Below are positions 53,450 to 63,521 of a DNA stretch of 64,000 nt, in pieces (position 1 is the stretch's first letter; each line of letters starts with the position of its first letter). Made by a program: the position numbers and the translations under genes. The notes under the pieces are model-generated. The model had not been told where the DNA came from and did not search any database. It saw only the letters and a list, made by a program, of their open reading frames with translations. Origin of the DNA: Planctomycetota bacterium (GTDB taxonomy: Bacteria; Planctomycetota; Planctomycetia; Pirellulales; PLA5); assembly GCA_003576845.1 (NCBI GenBank), contig QEVJ01000016.1, positions 1-64,000 of the forward strand. The letters run 5' to 3'.

Positions 53450-53709
53450 GCAGTCGGGAATGATTTGCTGCCCGGCAAGCGAATCAACGGCGTTGGTGAA
53501 GTCCGCTCGCGTTTAGGCGTCGCTCGCGGATGTTGTAACCCGCATAACCGGAACGCTTTGCGTCTCGCCGCGGCCGCTAAAAATGTTGACGCCCCCATCG
53601 GGCCGGTCACAATAAACGGATGGTCCCGAACATCGGCCCGTGGCAGCAGGGGCGCCGCTCGCCGATCGGACGTGGGGACGTGCTCGCGGAACCGAGAAGG
53701 AGGAAGTCG
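53450..53709. other. Intergenic region before the alpha/beta hydrolase
   Basis: A candidate plus-strand promoter, TTGACG (53587-53592), 16 bases, then CACAAT (53609-53614), lies ~95 bases upstream of the hydrolase gene. No gene is seen here. AAGGAGGAAG directly precedes the hydrolase start. Confidence 0.4.
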
Positions 53710-56085
53710 ATGCGCCGACACCGAATCGCGCGTCTTTGGAGGCGCGTCGCGCTGGGTATGGCCGCGGTGATGTTCTGCGCGTCGACCGGTGTGGCCGACG
53801 ATACCGTCGTGCTCAAAGACGGTCGGGAGGTCGTGGGCCGCGTCGGGGCGCTCACGAGCCTGGCGGAGAGCACGAAAAGCCCGCCGCCGGACGACGCGAT
53901 TCGGCCGATCGTGTTTGTGGACGACAACCTTCGTCGGGTGTCGTTTCCTAAGATGCTCATTCGCGAAGTGCGCGCCGGCAGCGCCGACAACTTTCCGACG
54001 ATCAACATCAAGCAGCCGGTCGCGGAGGGCGGGCATCGCATCGGCTCGGTCGGGCCGATCTTGCGGAAGGACCCGATCGACCAGTTCGGGCGGTTCATCA
54101 TCTCGATGAAGGCCGACGCGCCGGGCGGAAAGCTCGATATGATCATGGGCGTTACGACGATCCACCCCGTCTGGACGCGGGTGGAGTCGCTGACGCGCAC
54201 CGGCGGGCCGAACATCGTATGGGACATGCGGATCGCGACGAGTTCGATTCCGCGCGAAACGCTTAGCAAAATCTTTGCCAATCACGTCAGCCGCACGAAC
54301 GTTGACGAGCGGCTCAAGGTCGTCGGCCTGTATCTCAATGCCGAGCGGTACAGCGACGCCCAGGCCGAGCTTGAAGCGATCCTCGCCGACTTCCCGAAGG
54401 AAGAGAAGCTCAAGCAAGAAGTCGCGGCGATCCGGCAACTCGGCGCACGGCGGGCGCTCGCGGAAATCGAGCTTCGCCGCAAAGCGGGTCAGCACCAACT
54501 CGCTCAGATGCTGCTCTCGAAGTTTCCGACGCAGGACGTCGCCGGCTCGGTATTGCAAGAGGTGAAGGCTCGACAGGACGAGTATCAGGCCCAAATCGCA
54601 CAGATCGACGACACCAAGAAGCTGCTCGCCGAGATGGTGGCGAAGATCGACGATTCGGTGCTGCGGCGGCAGGCGGAACCGTGCGTCGCCGAGATTATCG
54701 GCGAGTTAAATCTGGCGACGATCGACCGGATGGCGGCGTTTCGGCAGTTTCACGACAGCGAGACGCTCAACGCTGCGCAGAAAGTGTCGCTGGCGATTAG
54801 CGGATGGCTGTTGGGCGGCAACGACGCGACGGAAAATCTTTCCTTGTCGCTTTCCATACACGCGGCGCGGAAGCTGGTGCGCGAATATCTTGCCGAACCG
54901 GTCGAACTCAAGCGGGCGGCGATTCTCAATCAGCTCGCATCGGAGGAAGGCGGCACGCCGCGGTACATCGCCAAGATTCTCGCCCGCATGAAGCCGCCGG
55001 TCGAAACGCCACCACAGGAAGAGCCGGACCACGGGGCATACGCGCTGTCGGTCGCCGGGTTGCCCGGCGAGGCGCTCGTGAACTATCTCGTGCAGCTTCC
55101 GCCGGAATACGATCCGTATCGCCGATATCCGACGATCGTCACGCTCAACGGGGGCGGCACCACGCCGACGCAGCAGATCAACTGGTGGGCCGGCGAGCCG
55201 AACGCCTCGGGCATTCGCTTGGGCCAGGCTTCGCGGCACGGCTACATCACGATCGCGCCCGACTGGACCAAGAAAGGCCAGGTGGCGTATCAGTACGACG
55301 CCCGCGAGCATGCGGCCGTGCTGTCGGTGCTGCGGGACGCATGTCGGCGGTTCTCGGTCGATACGGACCGCGTATTTCTGACGGGACATTCGATCGGCGG
55401 CGACGCGGCGTGGGACATCGGCATTTCGCATCCCGACATTTGGGCCGGCGCGATTCCGATTACGGCGACCGGCGACAAATACATTGCCCACTATTGGGCG
55501 AACGCGAAGCACGTGCCGCTGTACTTCGTCGGCGGCGAGCTCGACGGCGACCGGATGGCCAAGAACGCCCGCGACCTCGACCGGTATATGACCAAACCGG
55601 GCTACAACGTGACCGTGGTCGAGTATCTCGGTCGCGGCCACGAGCATTTTTACGACGAGATCCAACACCTGTTCAACTGGATGGCGATTCGCGAGCGGAA
55701 CTTTTTTCCGACGGAGTTCACGACCAGTTCCATGCGGGCGTGGGACAATTTTTTCTGGTGGGTCGAGCTGGAAGACCTGCCCGCGACCGCAAAGGTTCAC
55801 GTTTGGCCGCCGCCACAGAACGCCCGGGCCGTGACCACCACCGCGTCGCTGCGCAAGTCGCGCGAGGGGAACCAGACGATCAACGTGATGTCGGGCGCGG
55901 ATCGGGTGACGGTTTGGCTGGCGCCGGAGATGGTCGACTTCAATCAGCGGATCAAAGTGGTCGTCAAAGGAAGAACCGTGTTCGGCGACCAGCCGGCGCC
56001 GGATTCGGCGGTGATCCTCGAAGACGCCCGCACGCGGGGCGATCGGCAACATCCGTTCTGGGCGCGGGTTGACGTTCGGAGGTAG
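53710..56085 (+). CDS. Secreted alpha/beta hydrolase with a large N-terminal helical domain
   Basis: This is a 791-residue exported protein with a signal peptide (~1-29, ending TGVAD). Residues ~30-200 form a beta-rich domain (DTVVLKDGREVVGRVG). A TPR-like helical region follows (~200-430). The hydrolase domain (~450-690) has the elbow LTGHSIGGDAAW with Ser561, an Asp in VGGELDGDRM, and a His in GRGHEHFYDE, as in prolyl-oligopeptidase-like esterases. A beta-sandwich C-terminus completes the protein. The reaction is unknown. AAGGAGGAAG precedes ATG 53710; the longer frame has no support. Confidence 0.85.
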   Translation: MRRHRIARLWRRVALGMAAVMFCASTGVADDTVVLKDGREVVGRVGALTSLAESTKSPPPDDAIRPIVFVDDNLRRVSFPKMLIREVRAGSADNFPTINIKQPVAEGGHRIGSVGPILRKDPIDQFGRFIISMKADAPGGKLDMIMGVTTIHPVWTRVESLTRTGGPNIVWDMRIATSSIPRETLSKIFANHVSRTNVDERLKVVGLYLNAERYSDAQAELEAILADFPKEEKLKQEVAAIRQLGARRALAEIELRRKAGQHQLAQMLLSKFPTQDVAGSVLQEVKARQDEYQAQIAQIDDTKKLLAEMVAKIDDSVLRRQAEPCVAEIIGELNLATIDRMAAFRQFHDSETLNAAQKVSLAISGWLLGGNDATENLSLSLSIHAARKLVREYLAEPVELKRAAILNQLASEEGGTPRYIAKILARMKPPVETPPQEEPDHGAYALSVAGLPGEALVNYLVQLPPEYDPYRRYPTIVTLNGGGTTPTQQINWWAGEPNASGIRLGQASRHGYITIAPDWTKKGQVAYQYDAREHAAVLSVLRDACRRFSVDTDRVFLTGHSIGGDAAWDIGISHPDIWAGAIPITATGDKYIAHYWANAKHVPLYFVGGELDGDRMAKNARDLDRYMTKPGYNVTVVEYLGRGHEHFYDEIQHLFNWMAIRERNFFPTEFTTSSMRAWDNFFWWVELEDLPATAKVHVWPPPQNARAVTTTASLRKSREGNQTINVMSGADRVTVWLAPEMVDFNQRIKVVVKGRTVFGDQPAPDSAVILEDARTRGDRQHPFWARVDVRR

Positions 56086-56108
56086 ATTGGGCGCGACGTG
56101 CGGGTGGA

Positions 56109-56172
56109 AACACGGGAACACCGAGGCACGGAGGCACGGAGGAAATGCAGAAGGCAAAATGAAGAATGAAAA
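56109..56172 (+). repeat. Period-8 and period-7 repeat runs before the GDPD gene
   Basis: Units like GGCACGGA and GGAACACC with an 8-base period (~56113-56143) are followed by a 7-base-period AAAATGA/AGAATGA run (~56155-56172). The same two runs in the same order occur at ~8058-8118. They lie in the gap upstream of the phosphodiesterase gene. Confidence 0.7.
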
Positions 56173-56293
56173 ATGCGAGTGCGGGGTCGTAACTCGCCCG
56201 CCTGCATCGGATGATCTTCTTGGTGTCTGGCGTGACTCTGTGTTTCCCATGGACCACGTTTTCTTTCTGCGGCTAAACAAGGGCCTGTGAATC

Positions 56294-57106
56294 ATGTTGA
56301 ACTGCCGCCGCGGGTTTTCGCTGCTGCTCGCGATTGTGCTGCTCGTTGCTGCGAAATCGCAAGCGGCGACGCCGGAGATCATTGCGCATCGCGGGGCATC
56401 GTACGACGCGCCGGAGAATACGCTCGCGGCGATCCGGCTGGCGTGGGAGCAGAAGGCCGATGCGACCGAGTTCGACGTCTGGCTCTCCAAGGACGGGCAG
56501 ATCGTGCTCATGCACGACGATTCGACCAAGCGGACGGCGGGCGTGGACCGCAAGGTGGTCGATCAAACGCTCGCCGAGCTGCGCAAGCTCGATGTCGGAT
56601 CGTGGAAGGATGTTCGTTACGCCGGCGAGCGGATCGCGACGCTCGCCGAGGCACTGGCCGCGATTCCCGCGGGCAAGCGGGCATTCATCGAAGTGAAGTG
56701 CGGGCCGGAGATCGTGCCGGAACTCAAGCGCGTGATCGACGGGGCCAGGCTCAAGCCCGAGCAGACGGCGGTGATCAGCTTCCATGCGGCGGTGATTGCG
56801 GACACGAAGAAGGCGCTGCCGAAGCTCGCAGCCTACTGGCTCTGCGATCCGAAGCCCGACAAGGAGCCGGTCTGGACGGCCGACGGACTCTTGGCCAAGG
56901 CGAAGAGCGTCCAGAGCGACGGGCTCGACCTTTCGGTCCAGCCGATTGTGACGGCCGAGTTCATCGCGCGGATGAAAGGCGAAGGGTTGCCGGTCTACGT
57001 CTGGACGGTCGACAAGGTCGACGTGGCGAAGGCGATGGTCGCGGCCGGCGTGGTCGGGATTACGACGAACCGGCCGGCTTGGCTGCGGGAGCAACTTGCG
57101 AAGTAG
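56294..57106 (+). CDS. Glycerophosphodiester phosphodiesterase
   Basis: This is a 270-residue exported GDPD enzyme; the signal peptide (~1-24) ends SQAA. The catalytic motif AHRGASYDAPENT (His31-Arg32) is followed by ATEFDVWLSKDGQIVLMHD, with the catalytic His-Asp pair, and AFIEVKCG with its Glu and Lys. These residues bind Ca and the phosphodiester. It releases glycerol-3-phosphate from glycerophosphodiesters outside the cytoplasm. The ORF end ITTNRPAWLREQLAK fits the family's terminal ITTNRP. Nothing nearby suggests an operon; the large kinase gene follows after ~220 bases. Confidence 0.95.
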   Translation: MLNCRRGFSLLLAIVLLVAAKSQAATPEIIAHRGASYDAPENTLAAIRLAWEQKADATEFDVWLSKDGQIVLMHDDSTKRTAGVDRKVVDQTLAELRKLDVGSWKDVRYAGERIATLAEALAAIPAGKRAFIEVKCGPEIVPELKRVIDGARLKPEQTAVISFHAAVIADTKKALPKLAAYWLCDPKPDKEPVWTADGLLAKAKSVQSDGLDLSVQPIVTAEFIARMKGEGLPVYVWTVDKVDVAKAMVAAGVVGITTNRPAWLREQLAK

Positions 57107-57113
57107 CATCGCG

Positions 57114-57146
57114 ACGGGTGGACGAGCCACCTGTGCCAGCCACAAC
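57114..57146 (+). repeat. Single arm related to the GTGGCTTGTCCACC hairpin family
   Basis: ACGGGTGGACGAGCCACCTG is a close match to the right arm of the element at 29970-30075. No complementary arm is found beside it. Confidence 0.65.
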
Positions 57147-57324
57147 CGCCGCACAATCCGCTTCACCTCGGTTGCCCGCAAAACCGGCAACCGCTATCGT
57201 GGAGTGTCTCCTCCGTCCCGGTTTGGCCGATTGCGACGTAGATATAGTGAGCGGCATTGTCGCGCTTGCGCTCCCCCTCCGTTTGACGAGAGTCGCCCGT
57301 AGATTCCGCAGGGCGTGCACACTC

Positions 57325-60300
57325 ATGGCCACGATGCATTACCGCCCCGGCGTTGAAGCGGTGCCCGGGTACAAGCTGATCGAGATGCTCGGCCGCGGCG
57401 GCTTCGGCGAGGTGTGGCGGGCGCAGGGACCGGGCGGCGTCGTGCTGGCGGTCAAGATCATCGACAAGGTCGACGACAAAGCCGGCCGCAAGGAGTTCCG
57501 GGCCCTCAAGCTGATCCGCAATCTGCGGCATCCGAACCTGGTTTCGATTTCTGGGTTTTGGCTTCGCGACGCCGACGGCAATCTGCTCGATCCGGAATCG
57601 CTCACGGACGAACCGCACGATGGCGCGACGCATCCGAGCGAACTGATCGTCGCCATGGACCTGGGCGAGATGAGCCTGCTCGACCGGCTCGACGAATGCC
57701 GCAAGGGGATCGCGCCGGAAGCCAAGGGCGGCATCCCGTTCGAGGAGTTGGTCGAGTATTTCGACGCGGCCGCGCGGGCGATCGACTATTTGAACGTCCG
57801 CCACGACATTCAGCACCGCGACATCAAGCCGCAGAACATTCTGATCGTCGGCGGCTCGGCGCAGGTGTGCGACTTTGGCCTCGCGTCGGCCGTGAGCAGT
57901 GTCCGCACGTCGATGGGCGGGGCCGGCTCGCTGGCGTACATGGCGCCGGAAATCTATTCGAGCAAACGCCCGAGCCGCGCGACCGATCAATACGGTCTGG
58001 CGATCGCTTACGTCGAGTTGCGCACCGGTCGGCTGCCGCTTTCGGATACCGAGAGCTACGCCGTGCTCGACGAAGCGAAGCGGCTCGGCAAGCTCGACCT
58101 GACGTGGCTCGACGAACCGGAACGCAAGGTTATCGAGAAGGCCACACAGCTCAATCCCGAGGACCGCTATCCGCGATGCGTCGACATGGTGCAGGCGCTT
58201 CGGGCCGCGGTGACGCCGACGACGACCGTGGCGGGCGCGACGACCGAAACGCACCGGCCGATCGGCGATTATCAGCCGCAGCGGCAAATCTATCGCCGTG
58301 CCGGCGAGGAGATTTGGGAAGCGATCAGTCCCGAGCGGCACCACGTGACGTTGGTCGTGCGGGAAGTGGCCGAATCGCCGGCGCTGGCGAACTCGGCGGC
58401 GCTCGCCGTTACGCGCGAGGCGAGCAAGCGACATCCGCGGCTGGCCGAGGTCTACGAATACGCCCGGCTGAGCGAGACGGGGAAGGTGGCGCCGGCGCGA
58501 TTGTTCGAGGTTCCCAATCCACCGGGATTCGCGCACTTGCTGCTCGCCAGCAAGTTGTGCAGCGGCAACATGAACGACCGGATGACGAGCGGCGGGCTGT
58601 CGGCGGGGCAGTTGCTCGACGAGATGGAGCAGTTGGCCGAAGCGGTCGATTTTCTCAACGCGCCGACGCACGAGACGGGTGGCCGCAAGCTGCGGATCGT
58701 ACACCTCAACCTGCGGCCGGCGAATTTCCAGTTCGACGGCGGCAAGGTGCTCTTGGGCAATTTTTCGTCGGCCCAATTGCTCGAAGGGGACGAACAGCCA
58801 TTCCCCGCCGGACGCTTGATGCCGGACAACGCCTACAACGCGCCGGAGTTCGTGCAGGAGAAGCTCACGCGGTGGTCGGACCAATACCAGCTTGCCGTCG
58901 CGTATTTGCAGATGCGGACGGGTAAGCCTTCGTCGGGTCTGACGAGCTCGCACGGCGGCACGCGGCGCACGACCGCGGGCGCCTCGCGGCTCGATCTGTC
59001 GGACCTCGAAGACCGCGAACGCCGGGCGATCGAGCGTGCGACGGCGACCGACCCGAAGGAACGCTTTGACACGTGCGCCGAGATGGTCGCCGAGCTGCGC
59101 AAGGCGTGGGCGGAAGACCGGGCGAAGTCGGGACTCGACCGGCCCAGCGCCGACGCGGAAATGACGAAGCTCGGCGGCGGCCCGCCGCGTTCCGACAAGA
59201 CGCTACTGCCCGACAATCGGACGGTGATCGCGCCGGACAGCGACCTGGGTCACGGCGTCGCGGTGGCGAAGGCGGCGGCGCAAGGGACGCTGGCCGCGCC
59301 GCGGATGGCCGAAACACTGCTGCAGCCGGACACCGATCCCGACAACGAACGCCGCCTGGGCGCCGAGCGGGCCGCAGCGGGCAAGGCGATGCCGCGGTCG
59401 GCGAGCGAACCTTCGACGCCGAAATACGTACCTGCGAAGCGGTCGAGCGCCCTGAAGACGATCGCGATTGCGGTCCCGCTGGCGGCACTCGTGGCCTGGG
59501 CGGTGTGGACGAGCTTCTTCTCGGCGTCGAGCCGGCTCGACAACACGGTCGGCTCGCGGATCGCCGACGGCGCGTTCCTCGAAGCGATGGACGACATCAA
59601 CCAGAGCGACGCGGAGATATCGGAAAGCGAACTGGACGATCTGCGCGAGAAAGTCCGCCTGGCGTGGTTCACGAAAACCATCGCCCCGCTCGACGCCGAG
59701 CGAAAATACGTCGAAGCGCTCGATGCGCTGGCCAAGGCCGACGCGAAGCTTGCTTCTCCGCTGCAGATCAAACACTGGCAAGACGAAATCGTCGAGCGCT
59801 GGTATACGTTTGCGGAAGAACGCAAGAAGAGCGGCGATTGGATCCGTGCCGCCCGTGAGTTTAGCGCCCTGTTGCAGCGGCGCGGGCCGTATGTGGACGC
59901 GATTTCGCTGCGGGGCGACGCGCTCGACGAGGCGATCAAGGCGGGGCTTGCCAAGCTCTTCGAGAAGCCGGAAGAGACCGTCGCGACGATGTCGCAAGTC
60001 GTCCAAACGATCGACGACGCGAGAACCCTTTCGATCTTACCGCAGGACGCGGAGCGCTCGCGGCGTCGGCGGGCGCTTGTGGCGCACGCTCGGGCGTCGG
60101 GCCGGCTGCGACAGTGGGACGACGTGAAGGCGGACCTCGCGGCGCTGGGAAATCAGCTTTCGACGCGCGAGGAGTTGGCGATCGGCAAGTTCTTGGAGCT
60201 ATTGGCCGATGCGCGGCAAGCGGCGGCGGTGGACCGCTTGTCGGACGCGCGCCAGTTGCTCGCGACGAGCGCGGCGGAATTGGGCGAATGGGAGAAGAAG

Positions 60301-63300
60301 GAACTCGATACGCTCATCAAGGCGCTCGATCGCGTGGTGGGCGGGGCGAAAGCAGAGCAGCTTCGCAAGCAACTCGGCGACGCCGAGAAGCTCGCCGACG
60401 AAGGCAAGTACGCCGAAGCGGCGGCGGCGCTCGCGAAGATTCGCGCCGACGAGTCGCTCAGAAACCTGATCGGCGGGGCGGAACAACGCCGCGGCGATAC
60501 GCTTGCCGTGATTGCGGCCCTGGGCCGCGCGGACAGCAAGCCGGCCGACGTGGCCAAGGCCGTCGCGGATGCGCACCAATTGTGCGCGCAGAACTCCATC
60601 GCCGAGGCGAGCGTCATCAAGCTGTGCAATCTCGTTCGCGACCGGGCGCTCGAAAAAGTCAGCGCCGCCGACGCGGCGCGCAAGTCGCCGGACCTGCTCG
60701 ACCAGGCCCTGCCGATCGTCGCGCGGGCGAAATCGCGGGTGAAGGTCGGCTCGCCCGACGAAAAGACGATCCAAGACATTCTCGACTCGCTTTCGGCCGA
60801 GTATCGCGGCGATCTGCGCCGCTTGCGCGATACTGCCGGGACGGGAAAGACGGCTGCGGCGCTGCGGCAGCAGTGGACTCAACTCGGCGAGAAAGCGAAG
60901 GCTGCCGAGTCGCTCGGCATTACCGACCGGTTGACTTCGGCGATCAAGGCAGAGGTCGCGATCGAATTGGGCGAGAGCGGTTTCAAGGCGGCCGATGCGG
61001 CGCGGCGGCTCGCGCCCAGTGCGAACGACAAGGCTTCGGCCGACGACCGGTACGTGAGGTACGTCCTCGCCCGGGCGCTCGACGCGGACGGCAAACAGGC
61101 TGACGCCGCAGCGGCGCTGGTGGCCGCATGGAAGGGCCAGACGCCGGCGGTCGACAAATCGCCGGCGGCGGAAGAGCCGTGGCAGACCGCGCCGCCGCGG
61201 CGGCGAGCGGGCGTCGAACTGCTCGTCCGCGCGGCGCAGCAGAGCAAGACGGGACCGAACCACGATCCCGCCTTGGGCGCCGATCCGGCGAAAGGCGATC
61301 GATTCACGGCGGCGGCGGCCGCTGCGGTGTATCCGCAGTTGGCGCTCGCGCTGCATTTGGCGAGCAAGGCGAACTTCGACCCCAAGCGCCCGGCCGATCT
61401 GGATACCTTGCGGGCCCTCAATGAAAATGCGGCGCTCGTGGCGGCCTATAACCCGGCGACGGCCGACGAGGGTCTGAGGCTGACCGATGCGCTGGTCGAT
61501 GCGGCCGGGAAAGACGGCGTGTCGACGCAAGTTTACGTGGTCAATCTTCGTTTGCGCGGCGCGCGACTAGCGAAGGACGCTCAGCCCGCGGATCGCGACC
61601 GTTTCGTGCAAACGGCGGGCAAGCTGCTGGCGCTGTGCGAGGCGAAGTATTACGACGTTCGGTCGACGACGCTGTTCGACCGCGCGATCGGCCCGGGGTA
61701 CGAGCAGGCACTCGCCGCGGCCGACAAACTTTCCGACGCCGCGAAGCTCGAGGCGGCGCGGCTTGCGGCGGCGCGGGGTCGCTTCATCCGGTCGATCGGT
61801 TCGATCGAAGAACGCTTTGCGCAGGAGAAGGGCGGGCCGGATCAGGTCGCTTACGATTCGTTCGACAAGGCGATCGCGTTCGATCCGACCGTGGCGGATT
61901 ATTACGTCGGGCGCGGGATGGCCTATCAAGATCTGCTCCAGCCGACTCCGGATAAGAAAGCCGCCGTGCTCCGCGAGAACGCGAAGCTTGCCGAAGAGCA
62001 TTCCGCAAGCGACGACGCGCGGAACGTTGCTCGCGGACTCGACGCACTCGCGCTCTATCAAGAGTCGAATTGGATTCCCGATTACGACGCCAAGCGCGAG
62101 AAGCTCTTGCAGGCCGTCGCCGAGCTGGCGAAGGTCAACGCGGCTGGGGCAAATGCCACGGGGGTGAGCGGGCAAATCTATCACGCGCTTCGCGTCGTCG
62201 AAGGCGGCGGTTATCTGCACCTGGCCAACTATGCCAAGACGACGAAAGACAAGGAGTCGTATCTCGGCCGCGCGAAGGACGTGGCCAAGGCGATCGTCGA
62301 AGGCGACGAGAACCGCGTCCATCCCGAGTGGGCCCTGTTACTCTGGGGCAACACGGAAGAAGACGAGGGCATGTTCCTCAAGAAGTACGCGAGCTACGAA
62401 TCGGCGCTCGAACGCTTCACGGCGGCGCTTGAGGCGTCGCGCGACGACGACGATCCCAAGGGACAATCGTCGGCGCTGTTGGGCCGGGGCCGCTGCCGCT
62501 ATCGCCAGGCGATCTATGCCTCGAAGGACGACGCGGAAGCCCGGCGGCGGCTGACCGAAGCGCTCGCCGACTTGAACGAGTCGATCGAGGTGGCGGGGAT
62601 GTGGCCGCTGCAACAGGCCGAGGCCCATCGCTGGATCGGCACGATTTATCAACATTCGCTCATCGCGGAAAGCGCGAAAGCGACGGAAAGTTTCGATCGG
62701 GCGGCGGCGCTGGCGAAGGACGCGAATCCGAGTTGGCCGATTTACGAGCTGACGCGGGCGGAACACGCACTGCAATTGGCCGGCAAGCTGATCGACCCGG
62801 ACGACCTCCGCCGGCCGACGCCGCCGGCTCAGGCGTTGCTCGCCCAAGCGCGGTCGATCGCAGAGGTGCTGCTCGACGACACGGGCGATGCACGGATTCA
62901 CGACCGGCATCGCGCGGAGGCGGCTTTGGTGTTCGCGGAAAGTCACGTGTGGGAAGGCGCTCCGCAAAAGGCCGAGGAAACGCTGGACGCGGCGGTGAAG
63001 CGGCTCAAGGGGAACGAGGCGTTCGCGCTGGGCGTCGGCGTCGCCAAGGCGGTGCTCGACGTGCCCGGAGGCGACCGCGCGAAGCGGAAGTTTACGGCGG
63101 ACGAGACGGTCTTGTCGCAGCGAGCGATCGACGCGGCGGTGGCGAACCTCGCCGATCGTTCGATCGCCGCCAAGGCCGAGTTGTACGACGTCAACCTCGC
63201 GTACTACAACGTTTGGAATCCGCAGTTCCTGGCCGCCGCGAAGCGCGTCGCCGCCGAACCGGCCGCCAAGCGGGCGATGCTCGACTTGATGCACCACGTG

Positions 63301-63495
63301 CGATTTCACCTCGCCGCGGGCGTGAAGATCGAGAACGATCCGGCCTGGAAGGCCGAGGGCGGCAAGACCAACGCCGAGCTCAAGAAGAGCCTCGTCGATT
63401 ACACGCGGTTCCTGCTCGACCCGACGAACGGCGAGACCGATTGGAGCAAGCCGGGACGGGATAAGGCGCGGTATAAGGCCGACGCGGGGCTGTAG
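57325..63495 (+). CDS. Giant Ser/Thr protein kinase with pseudokinase and helical repeat domain
   Basis: This is a 2,056-residue membrane protein. An active-looking kinase lies at ~15-285: GRGGFGEVW loop (~22-30), Lys44, catalytic QHRDIKPQN (Asp166), VCDFGLAS (Asp183). A second kinase fold (~310-590) has VHLNLRPANF (HLN for HRD) and LGNFSSAQ for DFG, so it is probably inactive. A basic/Thr linker and one membrane helix (~709-733, AIAVPLAALVAWAVW) lead to ~1,300 residues of Ala/Leu/Asp-rich helical repeats, partly TPR-like. The kinases should be cytoplasmic and the repeats extracytoplasmic. The ATG at 57325 is chosen because upstream frame sequence is unrelated. Confidence 0.92.
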   Translation: MATMHYRPGVEAVPGYKLIEMLGRGGFGEVWRAQGPGGVVLAVKIIDKVDDKAGRKEFRALKLIRNLRHPNLVSISGFWLRDADGNLLDPESLTDEPHDGATHPSELIVAMDLGEMSLLDRLDECRKGIAPEAKGGIPFEELVEYFDAAARAIDYLNVRHDIQHRDIKPQNILIVGGSAQVCDFGLASAVSSVRTSMGGAGSLAYMAPEIYSSKRPSRATDQYGLAIAYVELRTGRLPLSDTESYAVLDEAKRLGKLDLTWLDEPERKVIEKATQLNPEDRYPRCVDMVQALRAAVTPTTTVAGATTETHRPIGDYQPQRQIYRRAGEEIWEAISPERHHVTLVVREVAESPALANSAALAVTREASKRHPRLAEVYEYARLSETGKVAPARLFEVPNPPGFAHLLLASKLCSGNMNDRMTSGGLSAGQLLDEMEQLAEAVDFLNAPTHETGGRKLRIVHLNLRPANFQFDGGKVLLGNFSSAQLLEGDEQPFPAGRLMPDNAYNAPEFVQEKLTRWSDQYQLAVAYLQMRTGKPSSGLTSSHGGTRRTTAGASRLDLSDLEDRERRAIERATATDPKERFDTCAEMVAELRKAWAEDRAKSGLDRPSADAEMTKLGGGPPRSDKTLLPDNRTVIAPDSDLGHGVAVAKAAAQGTLAAPRMAETLLQPDTDPDNERRLGAERAAAGKAMPRSASEPSTPKYVPAKRSSALKTIAIAVPLAALVAWAVWTSFFSASSRLDNTVGSRIADGAFLEAMDDINQSDAEISESELDDLREKVRLAWFTKTIAPLDAERKYVEALDALAKADAKLASPLQIKHWQDEIVERWYTFAEERKKSGDWIRAAREFSALLQRRGPYVDAISLRGDALDEAIKAGLAKLFEKPEETVATMSQVVQTIDDARTLSILPQDAERSRRRRALVAHARASGRLRQWDDVKADLAALGNQLSTREELAIGKFLELLADARQAAAVDRLSDARQLLATSAAELGEWEKKELDTLIKALDRVVGGAKAEQLRKQLGDAEKLADEGKYAEAAAALAKIRADESLRNLIGGAEQRRGDTLAVIAALGRADSKPADVAKAVADAHQLCAQNSIAEASVIKLCNLVRDRALEKVSAADAARKSPDLLDQALPIVARAKSRVKVGSPDEKTIQDILDSLSAEYRGDLRRLRDTAGTGKTAAALRQQWTQLGEKAKAAESLGITDRLTSAIKAEVAIELGESGFKAADAARRLAPSANDKASADDRYVRYVLARALDADGKQADAAAALVAAWKGQTPAVDKSPAAEEPWQTAPPRRRAGVELLVRAAQQSKTGPNHDPALGADPAKGDRFTAAAAAAVYPQLALALHLASKANFDPKRPADLDTLRALNENAALVAAYNPATADEGLRLTDALVDAAGKDGVSTQVYVVNLRLRGARLAKDAQPADRDRFVQTAGKLLALCEAKYYDVRSTTLFDRAIGPGYEQALAAADKLSDAAKLEAARLAAARGRFIRSIGSIEERFAQEKGGPDQVAYDSFDKAIAFDPTVADYYVGRGMAYQDLLQPTPDKKAAVLRENAKLAEEHSASDDARNVARGLDALALYQESNWIPDYDAKREKLLQAVAELAKVNAAGANATGVSGQIYHALRVVEGGGYLHLANYAKTTKDKESYLGRAKDVAKAIVEGDENRVHPEWALLLWGNTEEDEGMFLKKYASYESALERFTAALEASRDDDDPKGQSSALLGRGRCRYRQAIYASKDDAEARRRLTEALADLNESIEVAGMWPLQQAEAHRWIGTIYQHSLIAESAKATESFDRAAALAKDANPSWPIYELTRAEHALQLAGKLIDPDDLRRPTPPAQALLAQARSIAEVLLDDTGDARIHDRHRAEAALVFAESHVWEGAPQKAEETLDAAVKRLKGNEAFALGVGVAKAVLDVPGGDRAKRKFTADETVLSQRAIDAAVANLADRSIAAKAELYDVNLAYYNVWNPQFLAAAKRVAAEPAAKRAMLDLMHHVRFHLAAGVKIENDPAWKAEGGKTNAELKKSLVDYTRFLLDPTNGETDWSKPGRDKARYKADAGL

Positions 63496-63521
63496 CGATC
63501 GACGGACGGAGGAACGACGCT

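Noticed and set aside
56287-57324. The in-frame extension of the kinase back across the GDPD gene
   Set aside because: The extension translates the GDPD gene in a wrong frame; the kinase fold starts just after ATG 57325.
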